A stretch of DNA of 64,000 nt from Pseudomonas faucium (lineage in GTDB: Bacteria; Pseudomonadota; Gammaproteobacteria; Pseudomonadales; Pseudomonadaceae), in NCBI RefSeq assembly GCF_021602585.1, contig NZ_BQIP01000010.1, forward strand, positions 155,429 to 219,428, in the 5' to 3' direction. Both the position numbers and the translations under genes were made by a program. Under the pieces are notes generated by a model. That model was not told the origin of the DNA, ran no database searches, and saw only the letters and a program-made list of their open reading frames with translations. Every line of letters starts with the position of its first letter. Positions within the stretch are counted from its first letter, which is position 1. Below, in pieces: positions 34,957 to 42,587 of the stretch.

Positions 34957-34985
34957 ATAATGCAGGCATGCCACACGAAATGCAA
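34957..34985 (-). promoter_or_regulatory. Promoter and operator of the repressor gene
   Basis: Minus-strand TTGCAT (34,980-34,985) and CATTAT (34,957-34,962) are spaced by 17 bp. The near-palindrome TGCATAATGCA (34,954-34,964) overlaps the -10, and a further TGCAT lies at 34,945. This fits autoregulation. Only seven bases separate the -10 from the start codon. Confidence 0.6.
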
Positions 34986-35112
34986 CGCACCAGGCTGCGC
35001 GCGCATGCCCCATGGGCTCGGCCTGCATCTCGTTGAAAAAGCCTGTACCATTGCCGGTTTTACAACCGCCAACCAGATCACCCGCTGTAAGGCCCTGAAT
35101 GTCTGATCTTTC

Positions 35113-35134
35113 CGCACACACCCCGATTGTGCTG
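35113..35134. other. Probable left attachment junction (attL)
   Basis: mutS identity runs through CACACCCCGAT and then parts from the expected sequence. The crossover should lie within or just before this stretch. The exact core cannot be fixed without attR or an uninterrupted mutS. Confidence 0.6.
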
Positions 35135-35152
35135 GAGTATCAACAGGAAATA

Positions 35153-35192
35153 GCGCTCAAGCCCCGCGTATTCAGGGGCTGGGCGCTTTTTT
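35153..35192 (+). terminator. Terminator at the left prophage end
   Basis: GCGCTCAAGCCCC pairs (one bulge region) with GGGGCTGGGCGC around nine loop bases and is followed by TTTTTT. It would end transcripts from the mutS promoter about 50 bases after the start codon. Confidence 0.85.
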
Positions 35193-35246
35193 GTGTCTGT
35201 CGGCGATCCGACTATAGGGCATGGATAGGCATAGAATGGCGCTCGG

Positions 35247-35267
35247 TTTGCCCCATTTTTGCCCCAT
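35247..35267. repeat. Direct repeats, possible integrase arm sites
   Basis: TTTGCCCCAT occurs twice with an 11-bp period (35,247 and 35,258). Short direct repeats phased by one helical turn about 120 bp from the junction are what tyrosine-integrase arm-type sites look like. This is pattern inference only. Confidence 0.45.
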
Positions 35268-35272
35268 GTTAG

Positions 35273-35775
35273 AAGCCAGATTCGAGCTAGCTTGCCACTC
35301 AACCCCACGGGCCTAACCCTCTCCCGAATCGGCGCGATGATGGATTGGACGCACACATGCTGAAGCCTTAGCTTTAAAGGGTTCCGCTGTCCTTCATCAG
35401 ACTGTGTACCGATTTTTACCACTTCACCTGTTAGCACCAAGCTGTAAGCTGCCACTTTTCGTTCAGAGGTCGACCGTGAAAGGCGCGACTACAATTTGAG
35501 AACAAGCGCGACTACGAAACCGTGGTACGAAGGTACATCCTCAGGAAACGAGGTCAGAACACACATCATGGCTATCCGTTTGGACGATAGCAGGCGCTTT
35601 GAAAACAGCAGCGTTGGACCCACAGGTTGCCGCCCTGGAGCGCAGTTAGCGGCCATATGCTTGGCCTAGACGCTACATGATATTATGCAATGTGCAGTGG
35701 AACTTTCATTTAGTTGAGCCTAGCTAGCCTGAAGGCCACCCTCGCGCTAGCGCGAGTCAGTCAAAAGAAGAGGCA
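35273..35775. other. Non-coding left end of prophage with 16-bp palindrome
   Basis: About 500 bp without a convincing gene; open frames here lack ribosome sites and recognisable products. A perfect palindrome CTCGCGCTAGCGCGAG lies at 35,741-35,756, only 20 bp upstream of the ToxR-like regulator start, and could be an operator for that gene. Confidence 0.6.
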
Positions 35776-36615
35776 ATGATGAAGGTCTGTTACGACGCTG
35801 AACGGATGACGCTGAGTTGCGCTCAGTTTTCAACCACATTAAGTAGCAACGAAGGCGACATGTTGCTAGCCCTGATGGAGGGCAATACTGATAAAGAAGC
35901 GCTAATCTCCCAGGTGTGGGGAGGTCGAGGACTGGTTGTTTCGGACAGTAGTTATTATAAGACCGTGCACGGCCTTCGCTCGAGACTTGTTGACGTTGGC
36001 TTATCTCGTGACAGTCTAAAAACCTTACCTAAAAGAGGCTTGATACTTCTTTGCGAAATCACACTCGTTTCAGGAGAGGCTGCAATTGAAAGAAAGGCAT
36101 CATTGCACCTTGAACTTCAGAAAGATAGACCTGGAGAACCCATAGAAAGTAACGAAAACTCTATTACCAATAACAGCAGGCTGAATGATTTGAATATTCC
36201 TGCATCTGACCACATGGATCCTACTGAAGATAAAAAGGTCTCAGTCATTGGGTCCAGCGAGTCGCGTGACGGGTTGTTGAGAAGAAATTATCATTTGTTT
36301 TTGCCTAGCCTCGCCTTTCTTGGAGCCTTACTGCCCCTTATTTATGCGTACCTTATATTCAATAAGCCGCCTGACCTTGAAGAGTGGAAGCGTGTATGGA
36401 AAGGCGAAAATGCAACGCTATATGCTGAATACAGTGAAAGCATGTCGAAGGATGATATTATGAAGGCGATGACTGGATTTGAACCACCTTTAATTTTGAA
36501 AGATACTAACTATTATGTGCGCAAACCCCTAAGTCAATTACTGGTCAGCTGTGTAAAGCCAGAGAGCCATGGGGAGGCGCTGTGCGTAAATTATCTACGC
36601 GTTGGAAAAAAGTGA
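35776..36615 (+). CDS. ToxR/MarT-like membrane-bound winged-helix regulator
   Basis: A 279-residue protein. The N-terminal ~100 residues resemble an OmpR/ToxR-type winged helix (LSSNEGDMLLALMEGNTDKE, ISQVWGGRG, YYKTVHGLRSRLVDVG, IKTLPKRGLILL-like pattern). A polar linker of ~75 residues leads to one transmembrane helix (FLPSLAFLGALLPLIYAYLIF, ~175-195) and a ~85-residue periplasmic domain. This is the ToxR/CadC/MarT architecture: a regulator that binds DNA from the membrane. The gene overlaps the next by 34 bases. It is AT-rich relative to the host, a sign of transfer. Targets are unknown; ribosome site AAGAAGAGG. Confidence 0.8.
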   Translation: MMKVCYDAERMTLSCAQFSTTLSSNEGDMLLALMEGNTDKEALISQVWGGRGLVVSDSSYYKTVHGLRSRLVDVGLSRDSLKTLPKRGLILLCEITLVSGEAAIERKASLHLELQKDRPGEPIESNENSITNNSRLNDLNIPASDHMDPTEDKKVSVIGSSESRDGLLRRNYHLFLPSLAFLGALLPLIYAYLIFNKPPDLEEWKRVWKGENATLYAEYSESMSKDDIMKAMTGFEPPLILKDTNYYVRKPLSQLLVSCVKPESHGEALCVNYLRVGKK

Positions 36616-37073
36616 TTGGCTTGACGTCACTTTTCTCGGCATTGGTCTTCGGCGGCCTAATCATCAGGCATATAGTATCAGTACACAGAGATATTCCTCC
36701 AGCCCCCTGCAGTGCATCTATTGACTTCGTGCATGCGGAGGAAGGAGAGGGACTTTGGCGCGGCATCGGGGATATGACGATTGACCCCAATGAAGGAGCG
36801 CTTTATGTCTACTATCAGGTGATGAGCCCACAGGGTGTAAAATATCTGTACGACAGACGATTCGAGTTGTCGATGACTCACTTAGATACTTCGCGCTATC
36901 TATTCAAGACGCATTCTATTTCAATATTCGACAGTGATAATTCGGGGATAAACATTCCATTTATGGCTCGAGGTTTTCAAGGGGGGATAATGACGTTCAA
37001 TTTCTTTTCCGACTTTGAATACTATTTCAATATAAATAATTTAATTGTGGGCGTATGTCATGTTCCGCGATAA
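36582..37073 (+). CDS. FidL-like membrane-anchored partner protein
   Basis: A 163-residue protein with an N-terminal membrane anchor (VIGLTSLFSALVFGGLII, ~11-28) and a periplasmic domain containing two Cys. The arrangement directly behind and overlapping a ToxR-type regulator matches MarT-FidL of Salmonella and YqeI-YqeJ of E. coli, where the partner probably modulates the regulator as ToxS does for ToxR. The family link is by size, topology and context, with modest sequence support (GALYVYYQVMSPQGVKYLYDR). AT-rich codon use like its neighbour. Confidence 0.68.
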   Translation: MRKLSTRWKKVIGLTSLFSALVFGGLIIRHIVSVHRDIPPAPCSASIDFVHAEEGEGLWRGIGDMTIDPNEGALYVYYQVMSPQGVKYLYDRRFELSMTHLDTSRYLFKTHSISIFDSDNSGINIPFMARGFQGGIMTFNFFSDFEYYFNINNLIVGVCHVPR

Positions 37074-37194
37074 CGAATGATACAGCACTTGAAAATACGA
37101 TAGCCCATCAACCTAGGAGCGTGATTGATATTGCTGGATCGGTAGCAGGGCGGCGCTTGTAGAAAAGTAAGGGGCTGCATCCATAGGTATGGAT

Positions 37195-37234
37195 AAGTAA
37201 AAGCAGGTAAGACTAAGTAAGGACAGGTAAGCTT
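37195..37234. repeat. Tandem 20-bp imperfect repeat
   Basis: AAGTAAAAGCAGGTAAGACT is followed at once by AAGTAAGGACAGGTAAGCTT, and a partial GAAGTAAAGC follows. It lies in the 266-bp spacer between the FidL-like gene and the next ORF. Function unknown. Confidence 0.6.
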
Positions 37235-37339
37235 GAAGTAAAGCCCGTTGCGTCTTCGTAATGTAGTGTGGTGCTCAGATTGAGCATGACTTGAGATGGC
37301 TTATGCTCACTCTATAGGCAGAAGCGCGTTCGCGTTGCT

Positions 37340-37696
37340 GTGCGAAAGAGCAAAACTCAAGTTTACAAGGTTTCAGGGATGCTTTGGATAAGTATTAATG
37401 GCGAAGGCTTTGAGCGGCATCCCCGTTGGAAGCGCTCAATAGGCATTGATAGAACGGGGTTGGCTTTTATTGCCGCTGCAGTAGGGGGAAGTGAAAAAGA
37501 TGTAAGCTTATTAACGTTGAAGACGGGTGCTCCCTCATTGATTTGCTTTGATCATGTTTATGTCCCCGCTTCTTGGATGATTGAAAATTTTCCGCAATCA
37601 CTATGTAACTCCTACGCCCTGCTCGTCCAAGCTAAAGAGCACCTGCAGCGAATTATCGAGCAGAAAGCCAATCGGTTGGGATGCTGTACCTATTAA
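37340..37696 (+). CDS. Hypothetical protein of the prophage cargo module
   Basis: A 118-residue frame starting with GTG (MRKSKTQVYKV). No signal peptide, membrane helix or known motif is visible. The central stretch SLLTLKTGAPSLICFDHVYVPASW is moderately hydrophobic. Codon use is AT-rich like the module. No clear Shine-Dalgarno is seen, so the start and even the reality of the gene are uncertain. Confidence 0.45.
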   Translation: MRKSKTQVYKVSGMLWISINGEGFERHPRWKRSIGIDRTGLAFIAAAVGGSEKDVSLLTLKTGAPSLICFDHVYVPASWMIENFPQSLCNSYALLVQAKEHLQRIIEQKANRLGCCTY

Positions 37697-37910
37697 AAGC
37701 AGTGCTTAGCAGGGCCCTAGCCAGCATCATAGTGCTGCAGACGGCCCACACATTAATAAAAGGCAGGCGCTTGCTGAGCCTTAGCACACACCATTCGGCT
37801 TGTTGATTTTGAGTGCAACATTAAAAAACCTCAAGTGCTCGAGGATTGGCAAAAGGGTATGAGTGTGAATGACGACTTAGATTTGGAGTCAGGTAAGAGG
37901 TGAGTGTTAA

Positions 37911-38285
37911 GTGTTAAGAATTTTTCTGAAGAGCATGGTTGTTTTTTTGGCGGGGTGTAATCTGTCTTTCGCGGAGAATATGCAGAGCTGTAAACAGCAG
38001 AAAGATAATATCGTTTACGAAATGGATCAGGCAAAACGACATGGGAATGTATACAAGCAGAGAGGATTAGAATCGGCGCTATATCGGGTTGAGCGATACT
38101 GCCATGGCGATGAGCCGGGTCAAGGTATGGAACAATTGTCTAGCGCGCTGAAGGACGTCCATCGGAGGGAGAATCAGCTGGGTGCAGCAATTGAGTCCGG
38201 GTCTCCCCGACTGATTGAAAAATATAAGAAAAAACTGGCAGAAGCTCGTGAGAGGCTAGCCAATGTTTCGGAGAAAGAAATGTAG
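37911..38285 (+). CDS. DUF1090-like exported protein
   Basis: A 124-residue protein with a signal peptide (MLRIFLKSMVVFLAGCNLSFA, cleavage after SFA; a Cys in AGCN could alternatively be lipidated). The mature part is charged and helical, with CKQQKDNIVYEMDQAKRHGN, LESALYRVERYC and a C-terminal KKKLAEARERLANVSE coil. This pattern matches DUF1090 periplasmic proteins (E. coli YqjC). First of four small envelope genes on this strand. Confidence 0.75.
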   Translation: MLRIFLKSMVVFLAGCNLSFAENMQSCKQQKDNIVYEMDQAKRHGNVYKQRGLESALYRVERYCHGDEPGQGMEQLSSALKDVHRRENQLGAAIESGSPRLIEKYKKKLAEARERLANVSEKEM

Positions 38286-38328
38286 CTATTTTTTAAAATA
38301 TTAAAAATATTGATGATTGGAGTATGAG

Positions 38329-38532
38329 ATGAAGTCTTTGACGCTTATGGGTACGATTATATTTTCCTTGTTTGTTTCTGGCTGCACCGCGAGTGATTGG
38401 ATTCATGTGGCGGGCGGTGTTATGCAAGGACGCGACGACTATAATAAATCCCAGCGAACTGCGCGCTTAAAAAGTGCTAACAATGCGGCCAAACGGATTA
38501 ACGGGGAAAGCTGTGTTAAAAAATGCAAGTAA
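38329..38532 (+). CDS. Small lipoprotein
   Basis: A 67-residue lipoprotein from MKSLTLMG (38329). The signal ends in the lipobox FVSGC. The short mature part, TASDWIHVAGGVMQGRDDYNKS, ends in a basic tail with two Cys (SCVKKCK). A good ribosome site (TTGGAG) precedes it. It overlaps the next gene by 20 bases if that gene begins at its GTG. Confidence 0.7.
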   Translation: MKSLTLMGTIIFSLFVSGCTASDWIHVAGGVMQGRDDYNKSQRTARLKSANNAAKRINGESCVKKCK

Positions 38533-38884
38533 ATATATAATTTTTATTGGCGTAGTAACTGCCTTGATTTCAGGATGTGAGTCGAGTTCAGCCATTTCGA
38601 CAATGTTTGCATTTAGTGACACTCCGCTGGCACAGGCCACTGTTAAAACAGGAGCAACCATCCAGGATATTTTAAAAGTTGAACCTCCCGAAAAAAAATC
38701 ACAGATTACGAATGGACGGGGCACATGTTTTGACTACACCATGCAGGGAAAAGGTAGGGTGTCACCCTATTACATCGCTTTTACAACAGAGGGCAGAGTC
38801 ATGAACTACGGTTGGACAACATGCGCAGCCGCCGATGCTCGGGGCAGCTTGAAGTCTAATGAAGCGATGAAGCAACGATTCTAA
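38513..38884 (+). CDS. Small lipoprotein, unknown family
   Basis: I place the start at GTG 38513 (VLKNASKYIIFIGVV), preceded by GGGGAAAG, giving ~123 residues with a lipobox ISGC; the ATG at 38474 would put 13 non-signal-like residues in front. The mature domain has two Cys (GTCFDYT ... GWTTCAAAD) that could form a disulphide. The pattern of a small beta-rich envelope lipoprotein is clear, but I do not recognise the family. It overlaps the preceding lipoprotein gene, so they are co-translated. Confidence 0.68.
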   Translation: MLKNASKYIIFIGVVTALISGCESSSAISTMFAFSDTPLAQATVKTGATIQDILKVEPPEKKSQITNGRGTCFDYTMQGKGRVSPYYIAFTTEGRVMNYGWTTCAAADARGSLKSNEAMKQRF

Positions 38885-38916
38885 CGCCGATCCGGGATAG
38901 TCTATTAAGGATTTTT

Positions 38917-39228
38917 ATGCGCGACATATGCATCTCATCTGTGTATTTTCTATTGCTTTTTTCAGCCCCCGCAATGGCTATTAATGACTTTTGGGCAGAA
39001 ACCCTAATTTCTAGCACAAGCACTGCAACCACCTATTTAACATCGCGAGATAGAAAGCTAATAGCCGCGACTCAAGATGATGCAAGCGCATTTGTAGCTA
39101 GCGATGGGGACATCAAAGGGGCCTACCTTGAAGCTGCGATGGATAAATTCCGGACCTCCCACCCTGAATTAAATATCAGTGACATGGCCTTGGCTCAAAT
39201 CATCCTAATTTACAATCAAGACAATTGA
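38917..39228 (+). CDS. DUF2388-family exported protein
   Basis: A 103-residue protein with a signal peptide (ISSVYFLLLFSAPAMA). The mature part carries the DUF2388 pattern: STSTATTYLTSRDRKLIAATQDDASAFVASDGDIKGAYLEAA. This family is nearly confined to Pseudomonas, usually chromosomal and of unknown function, so its presence on a prophage is notable. Last gene of the AT-rich rightward module; it converges on the late operon. Confidence 0.8.
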   Translation: MRDICISSVYFLLLFSAPAMAINDFWAETLISSTSTATTYLTSRDRKLIAATQDDASAFVASDGDIKGAYLEAAMDKFRTSHPELNISDMALAQIILIYNQDN

Positions 39229-39401
39229 GCACTTTTGACGAATCGCCCTAGAAAATTGCACTGTATGTTGGCGAACTCTCCGAAGTGTTTGAGCACCACC
39301 CCATCAATTTTGCGGTGAGGAAGGTCCGAACCCATGGGCCCGACCTGATCCTTTCGCGAGCTTGAACGCACTAATGACGACATGCAATCGAGAATCAAAG
39401 G

Positions 39402-40196
39402 TCAAAACAGCCCTCCGAGGGCAGCCGGCGCCCAATTCATGATCACCAGTTCCCCGGTGACCTCAGCTTTACTTTGGCGATGGTTCGTGTTGCTGTAGCG
39501 GATATCCAGGTACTCGAAGTGGAAGCCGTCGAAGGCGCGCCGGATGTCCGGGTGGTCGTTGATGCTGACCAATACCCTACCCTTACACCGGCGCATGAAG
39601 TCAGCCATGCGCTCGTACTCCTCGAACGGGAAGTCGACGCCGTAGCCTGCAGTCTGCCAATACGGCGGGTCCATGTAGAAGAAAGTGTGCGCTCGATCAT
39701 AGCGCTCGGCGCAGGCGAGCCAGGAAAGGTTCTCGACATACGTGCCGGCGAGGCGCTGCCAGGCAGCGGACAGGTTCTCCTCGATGCGCAGCAAGTTGAT
39801 GGCCGGTCCCGTGGTGGCGGTACCGAATGTTTGCCCGGTGACCTTGCCGCCGAAGGCATGTTGCTGCAGGTAGAAGAACCGGGCGGCGCGCTGGATGTCG
39901 GTCAGGGTCTCGGGGCGTGTCATCTTCTGCCACTCGAAGATCTGCCGGGAGCTGAGCGCCCATTTGAACTGGCGCACGAACTCTTCCAGGTGGTTCTGCA
40001 CAACACGGTAGAGGGTGACCAGGTCACCGTTGAGATCGTTGAGCACCTCCACCGGTGCGGGCTGGGGACGCATGAAGAACAACGCGGCACCGCCGGCGAA
40101 GGCTTCGACGTAACATTCATGAGGGGGAAAGAGGGGGATCAAGCGGTCGGCCAGGCGGCGTTTGCCACCCATCCAGGGGATGATTGGGGAAGTCAT
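39402..40196 (-). CDS. Dam-type DNA adenine N6-methyltransferase
   Basis: A D12 class (Dam-like) methyltransferase, 264 residues. SAM-binding motif FAGGAALFF is at ~33-41, an early PWMGGKRRLADRLIPLFP matches the D12 N-terminus, and the catalytic motif DPPY is at 176-179 (FFYMDPPYW). It would methylate adenine, possibly GATC, to shield phage DNA from restriction or to control phage promoters. Last gene of the leftward late operon, after the spanins. GC content matches the late genes, not the cargo module. Confidence 0.92.
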   Translation of the reverse strand: MTSPIIPWMGGKRRLADRLIPLFPPHECYVEAFAGGAALFFMRPQPAPVEVLNDLNGDLVTLYRVVQNHLEEFVRQFKWALSSRQIFEWQKMTRPETLTDIQRAARFFYLQQHAFGGKVTGQTFGTATTGPAINLLRIEENLSAAWQRLAGTYVENLSWLACAERYDRAHTFFYMDPPYWQTAGYGVDFPFEEYERMADFMRRCKGRVLVSINDHPDIRRAFDGFHFEYLDIRYSNTNHRQSKAEVTGELVIMNWAPAALGGLF

Positions 40197-40347
40197 AGGT
40201 ATGCAAGTCTTTACTGTATGGATGAACAGGTGTTAGGCTCGCCGCGCTTTGTGCACAAGGCAGGGGCCACGGCTGGACTTGCAGGAAGGGTCTGCGGGTT
40301 CGGCGGGCCGGGCTGGATGTTGACGCATCCACCCGGCTCGCCTCTTT

Positions 40348-40905
40348 TCATCTGGTGACTTCGAGGATGTAGGCCTGGCAGGCCTTCAGCGCGATCAGTG
40401 CTCGGTCACCATCGTCGGTGATGTCGATAATTCGTTGAGCATGCGCTCGGTCAAGTTGGACTCGAACGGTTCCATGAACCACGCCTGCGGTGCCGGCAGT
40501 TTCTCGCAGCCCACCGTCACTACCCGGGGCGCCAATGGCTCCGGCTTCGACAAGGACTGACAGCCGCAGATCAGCAGTAGCAAGCTTGTCACGCAAGCGA
40601 GCTTGAGCTTGTTGAGCATCGTTCATCTCCTTCCAGTGTGATTTGCCCTGCTCCTGCAGGCGAACTTCCAGGGCACGCCGCTGGGCGTTCTGTTCCGCCA
40701 ATTGTTCCAAAGCCATCGCTGCGGCTTCTTCCCGCTCGCGGCCATAGGCTCGATCTTTTTCAGCCAATTGCTGCACGTAGCCCGCAGCCTGGTTCGCCAG
40801 CTGCTTGCCATACTCGCTGGCCTGCCAAACCCAGGCCCCTCGCCCACCTACCCACAGGCCCAGCGCCAAACCCAGCAACGCGGCTCGCCAGCTGAGCGAG
40901 ATCAC
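40348..40905 (-). CDS. Inner-membrane spanin of prophage 2
   Basis: The start is taken as GTG 40905 (VISLSWRAALLGLALGLW), overlapping the endolysin stop (GTGA), giving ~185 residues. A membrane anchor is followed by a long coiled coil (ASEYGKQLANQAAGYVQQLAE ... RALEVRLQEQG). The Rz1 partner is nested within it. The C-terminal third (ARLRDKLATADLRLSVLVE, ALKACQAYI) is clearly homologous to the tailocin i-spanin. Confidence 0.85.
   Translation of the reverse strand: MISLSWRAALLGLALGLWVGGRGAWVWQASEYGKQLANQAAGYVQQLAEKDRAYGREREEAAAMALEQLAEQNAQRRALEVRLQEQGKSHWKEMNDAQQAQARLRDKLATADLRLSVLVEAGAIGAPGSDGGLRETAGTAGVVHGTVRVQLDRAHAQRIIDITDDGDRALIALKACQAYILEVTR
40395..40619 (-). CDS. Outer-membrane spanin lipoprotein of prophage 2, nested
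   Basis: A 74-residue lipoprotein, MLNKLKLACVTSLLLLICGC, lipobox-like ICGC, with a short Pro-containing mature region. Entirely inside the i-spanin gene in another frame, as in Rz/Rz1. Confidence 0.85.
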   Translation of the reverse strand: MLNKLKLACVTSLLLLICGCQSLSKPEPLAPRVVTVGCEKLPAPQAWFMEPFESNLTERMLNELSTSPTMVTEH

Positions 40906-41453
40906 TGCAGCACCGCGAGTGCCCGCTTGTAGAGCGTCTCCCGGTCCTCCAGGCCGTTGGTGCCGCCGTTGATGCGCCTGGTGATGTTGAGGGTGTCCCC
41001 TTTGTCCGCGAGGCTGTTTAGGCCTTCCCGATGCCAGAACCATCCCGCCGACAGTGAGGCGTAGACCGGTTGCTCGAGCAGGTCAGGCGTGACAAGCAAC
41101 CGGCTGTCGCCGAACAAGGCTTCACTGCAGGCCTCGTAATTGGCTCGCCCCGTCACTTGGATCAGCCCACGCCCCCGGTACAACTGGCCGTCACCGTCAG
41201 CCTGAGGTGTATTGCCAAGGCGTAGGGCAAGGCGGCCAGTGTCGTACTTGGCCAGGTACGCATTGTTGCCAAGCTCCCGCACGTACTGCAGCTGGCCAGA
41301 CTCATGACCGACCTGGGCGAGGAACGCAGCCATGCGCAACCGGGTGATGATTGCGTACTTGCCCATCGTCGCATTGAGCCCAGGAACAAAAACGCCGGCT
41401 TTGCGGCCGGCGTTGGGGAAGATTTGTTGAAGCTGTTTTTCCGTGATCGGCAT
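40902..41453 (-). CDS. GH19 endolysin of prophage 2
   Basis: 183 residues from MPITEKQLQQIFPNAG (41453), preceded by GGAGAAAAAA. The catalytic Glu is in QVGHESGQL, and GRGLIQVTGRANYEAC is the family core. Close homolog of the tailocin endolysin. There is no signal peptide; a holin must act, but none is seen in this cluster inside the window. The coding start contains a terminator-like hairpin. Confidence 0.9.
   Translation of the reverse strand: MPITEKQLQQIFPNAGRKAGVFVPGLNATMGKYAIITRLRMAAFLAQVGHESGQLQYVRELGNNAYLAKYDTGRLALRLGNTPQADGDGQLYRGRGLIQVTGRANYEACSEALFGDSRLLVTPDLLEQPVYASLSAGWFWHREGLNSLADKGDTLNITRRINGGTNGLEDRETLYKRALAVLQ
41388..41414 (-). terminator. Intragenic terminator-like hairpin in the prophage 2 endolysin gene
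   Basis: On the minus strand AACGCCGGC pairs with GCCGGCGTT around CGCAAA, followed by TTTTT. The sixth stem pair is G-C here and C-G in the tailocin copy. Confidence 0.55.
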
Positions 41454-41478
41454 CGTTTTTTCTCCTGCAGCTAGTCGT

Positions 41479-42531
41479 TTACGCCGGGGCCACATCCACC
41501 GTGCGCAGTGATTGGGTCTGTTTTTGCTTCTTACCCTTGGCCTTGGCTTTGCCTTTCTTCCCGCCGTTGCACTCGACCGTGGTCGACCAGCCGGATGCGG
41601 TGAATACCTGCTCGACGCTATCCACCAGGTACTCGCCATCGAGGCCGCTTTTGAAGCCTTGAACGTTGACGGTTCGCTCGGCGAACAGGTCGGCTCGCCC
41701 GACCATTTCCAAGCGCACGCCGGCAGTGCTGCGGTTGAACGCGGCCAGACGGGCCCTGGCCGCTTGCTCGGCGGCGGTCTTGTTGGGGTAGATATGTCGG
41801 TCCGTATGTACGGCCGGCAGCCCCTCGGGGGCTTCGTCGTTATCCAGCTCCACCACCTTGAGCACGCCAGACTTCTTATCCTGGTGCTGGGTTTTCACCG
41901 CTTTCTGTGCACTGCGATCGCCAAGACGAAACGAATAGCGGCTCACATCGGGGCGCGAGATAGTGACGGCTAAAAAGGTCTTGCCGCCTGGGGTGGTGCT
42001 GCCTTGGCGCGGCATCACCAGCAGCTGGCCGTCGCCGACCTTGGCCGTGCAGTCGAACTGCTTGGCCACGCGGGTGATGAAGTTGAAATCGGACTCGTTG
42101 CGCTGATCGATGCGGGGCACCTTGGTTTGCACGTTGCAACCGGGCTTCCAGCCGTTGCGGGCGGCCACGTCGCTGACAATCTGCGCGAGCGATGCGTCCT
42201 CCCAACTGCCACTGCGGGTGGTCTTGCCGCTGCCCCGCATATCGCTGGCCTTGCCACGCAAGGTGATGGTGTCCGGTGGACCAGTTACCTCGATCTCGTC
42301 CACGGCATAACTGCCCATGCGTACCAGGGGGCGGCCCACATAACCGAGGAAGACCTCGATCTTGGCGCCGCGCCTGGGCAAGGTGACCGCCTGGGCACGA
42401 TCATCAATGCGCAGTTCGAACTCATCCGACTCCATGCCGGGCTTGTCCGAAACGCGCAACAGCAGCAGCCGATCATTGATCAACGTGGTGATGTCGCGGC
42501 CATCCGCGACGATACGAAACGTCGGTTGCAT
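41479..42531 (-). CDS. gpD-like tail hub protein of prophage 2
   Basis: 350 residues from MQPTFRIVADGRDITTLIND (42531). It has the same domain pattern as the tailocin gpD (DQRNESDFNFITRVAKQFDC, HTDRHIYPNKTAAEQAARARLA) and a Lys-rich C-terminus. A hairpin with a T-run stands directly upstream (42,547-42,572), so expression may be partly uncoupled from gpX. Confidence 0.92.
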   Translation of the reverse strand: MQPTFRIVADGRDITTLINDRLLLLRVSDKPGMESDEFELRIDDRAQAVTLPRRGAKIEVFLGYVGRPLVRMGSYAVDEIEVTGPPDTITLRGKASDMRGSGKTTRSGSWEDASLAQIVSDVAARNGWKPGCNVQTKVPRIDQRNESDFNFITRVAKQFDCTAKVGDGQLLVMPRQGSTTPGGKTFLAVTISRPDVSRYSFRLGDRSAQKAVKTQHQDKKSGVLKVVELDNDEAPEGLPAVHTDRHIYPNKTAAEQAARARLAAFNRSTAGVRLEMVGRADLFAERTVNVQGFKSGLDGEYLVDSVEQVFTASGWSTTVECNGGKKGKAKAKGKKQKQTQSLRTVDVAPA

Positions 42532-42546
42532 AGATGCTCCAGAAAT

Positions 42547-42572
42547 GAAAAACCCCGCTTGAGGCGGGGTTC
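42547..42572 (-). terminator. Hairpin between gpX and gpD genes of prophage 2
   Basis: On the minus strand AACCCCGCCTCAAGCGGGGTT is followed by TTTC. It lies within the 56-base gap between the X stop and the D start. Confidence 0.75.
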
Positions 42573-42587
42573 GTTTCGAATGCGGGG

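Larger units (their letters stand above)
35099..35272 (+). pseudogene. mutS: mutS 5' fragment fused to prophage sequence
   Basis: The frame starts ATG TCT GAT CTT and reads MSDLSAHTP, the exact N-terminus expected for Pseudomonas MutS, preceded by an AAGG ribosome site. It is positioned where mutS lies in the cinA-tailocin-mutS order. After residue 9 the normal MMQQYW... is replaced by IVLEYQQEIALKP and the frame stops at TAG after 57 codons, with a strong intrinsic terminator inside. No ATPase or mismatch-binding domain follows within the window. I infer insertion of the second prophage at codons ~9-10; the rest of mutS should lie beyond the right end. Confidence 0.8.

Noticed and set aside
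35078-35455. Minus-strand 125-codon frame at the prophage left end, possible integrase C-terminus
   Set aside because: It has no tyrosine recombinase motif (no R-H-R-Y pattern), crosses the mutS junction and a terminator, and has no ribosome site.
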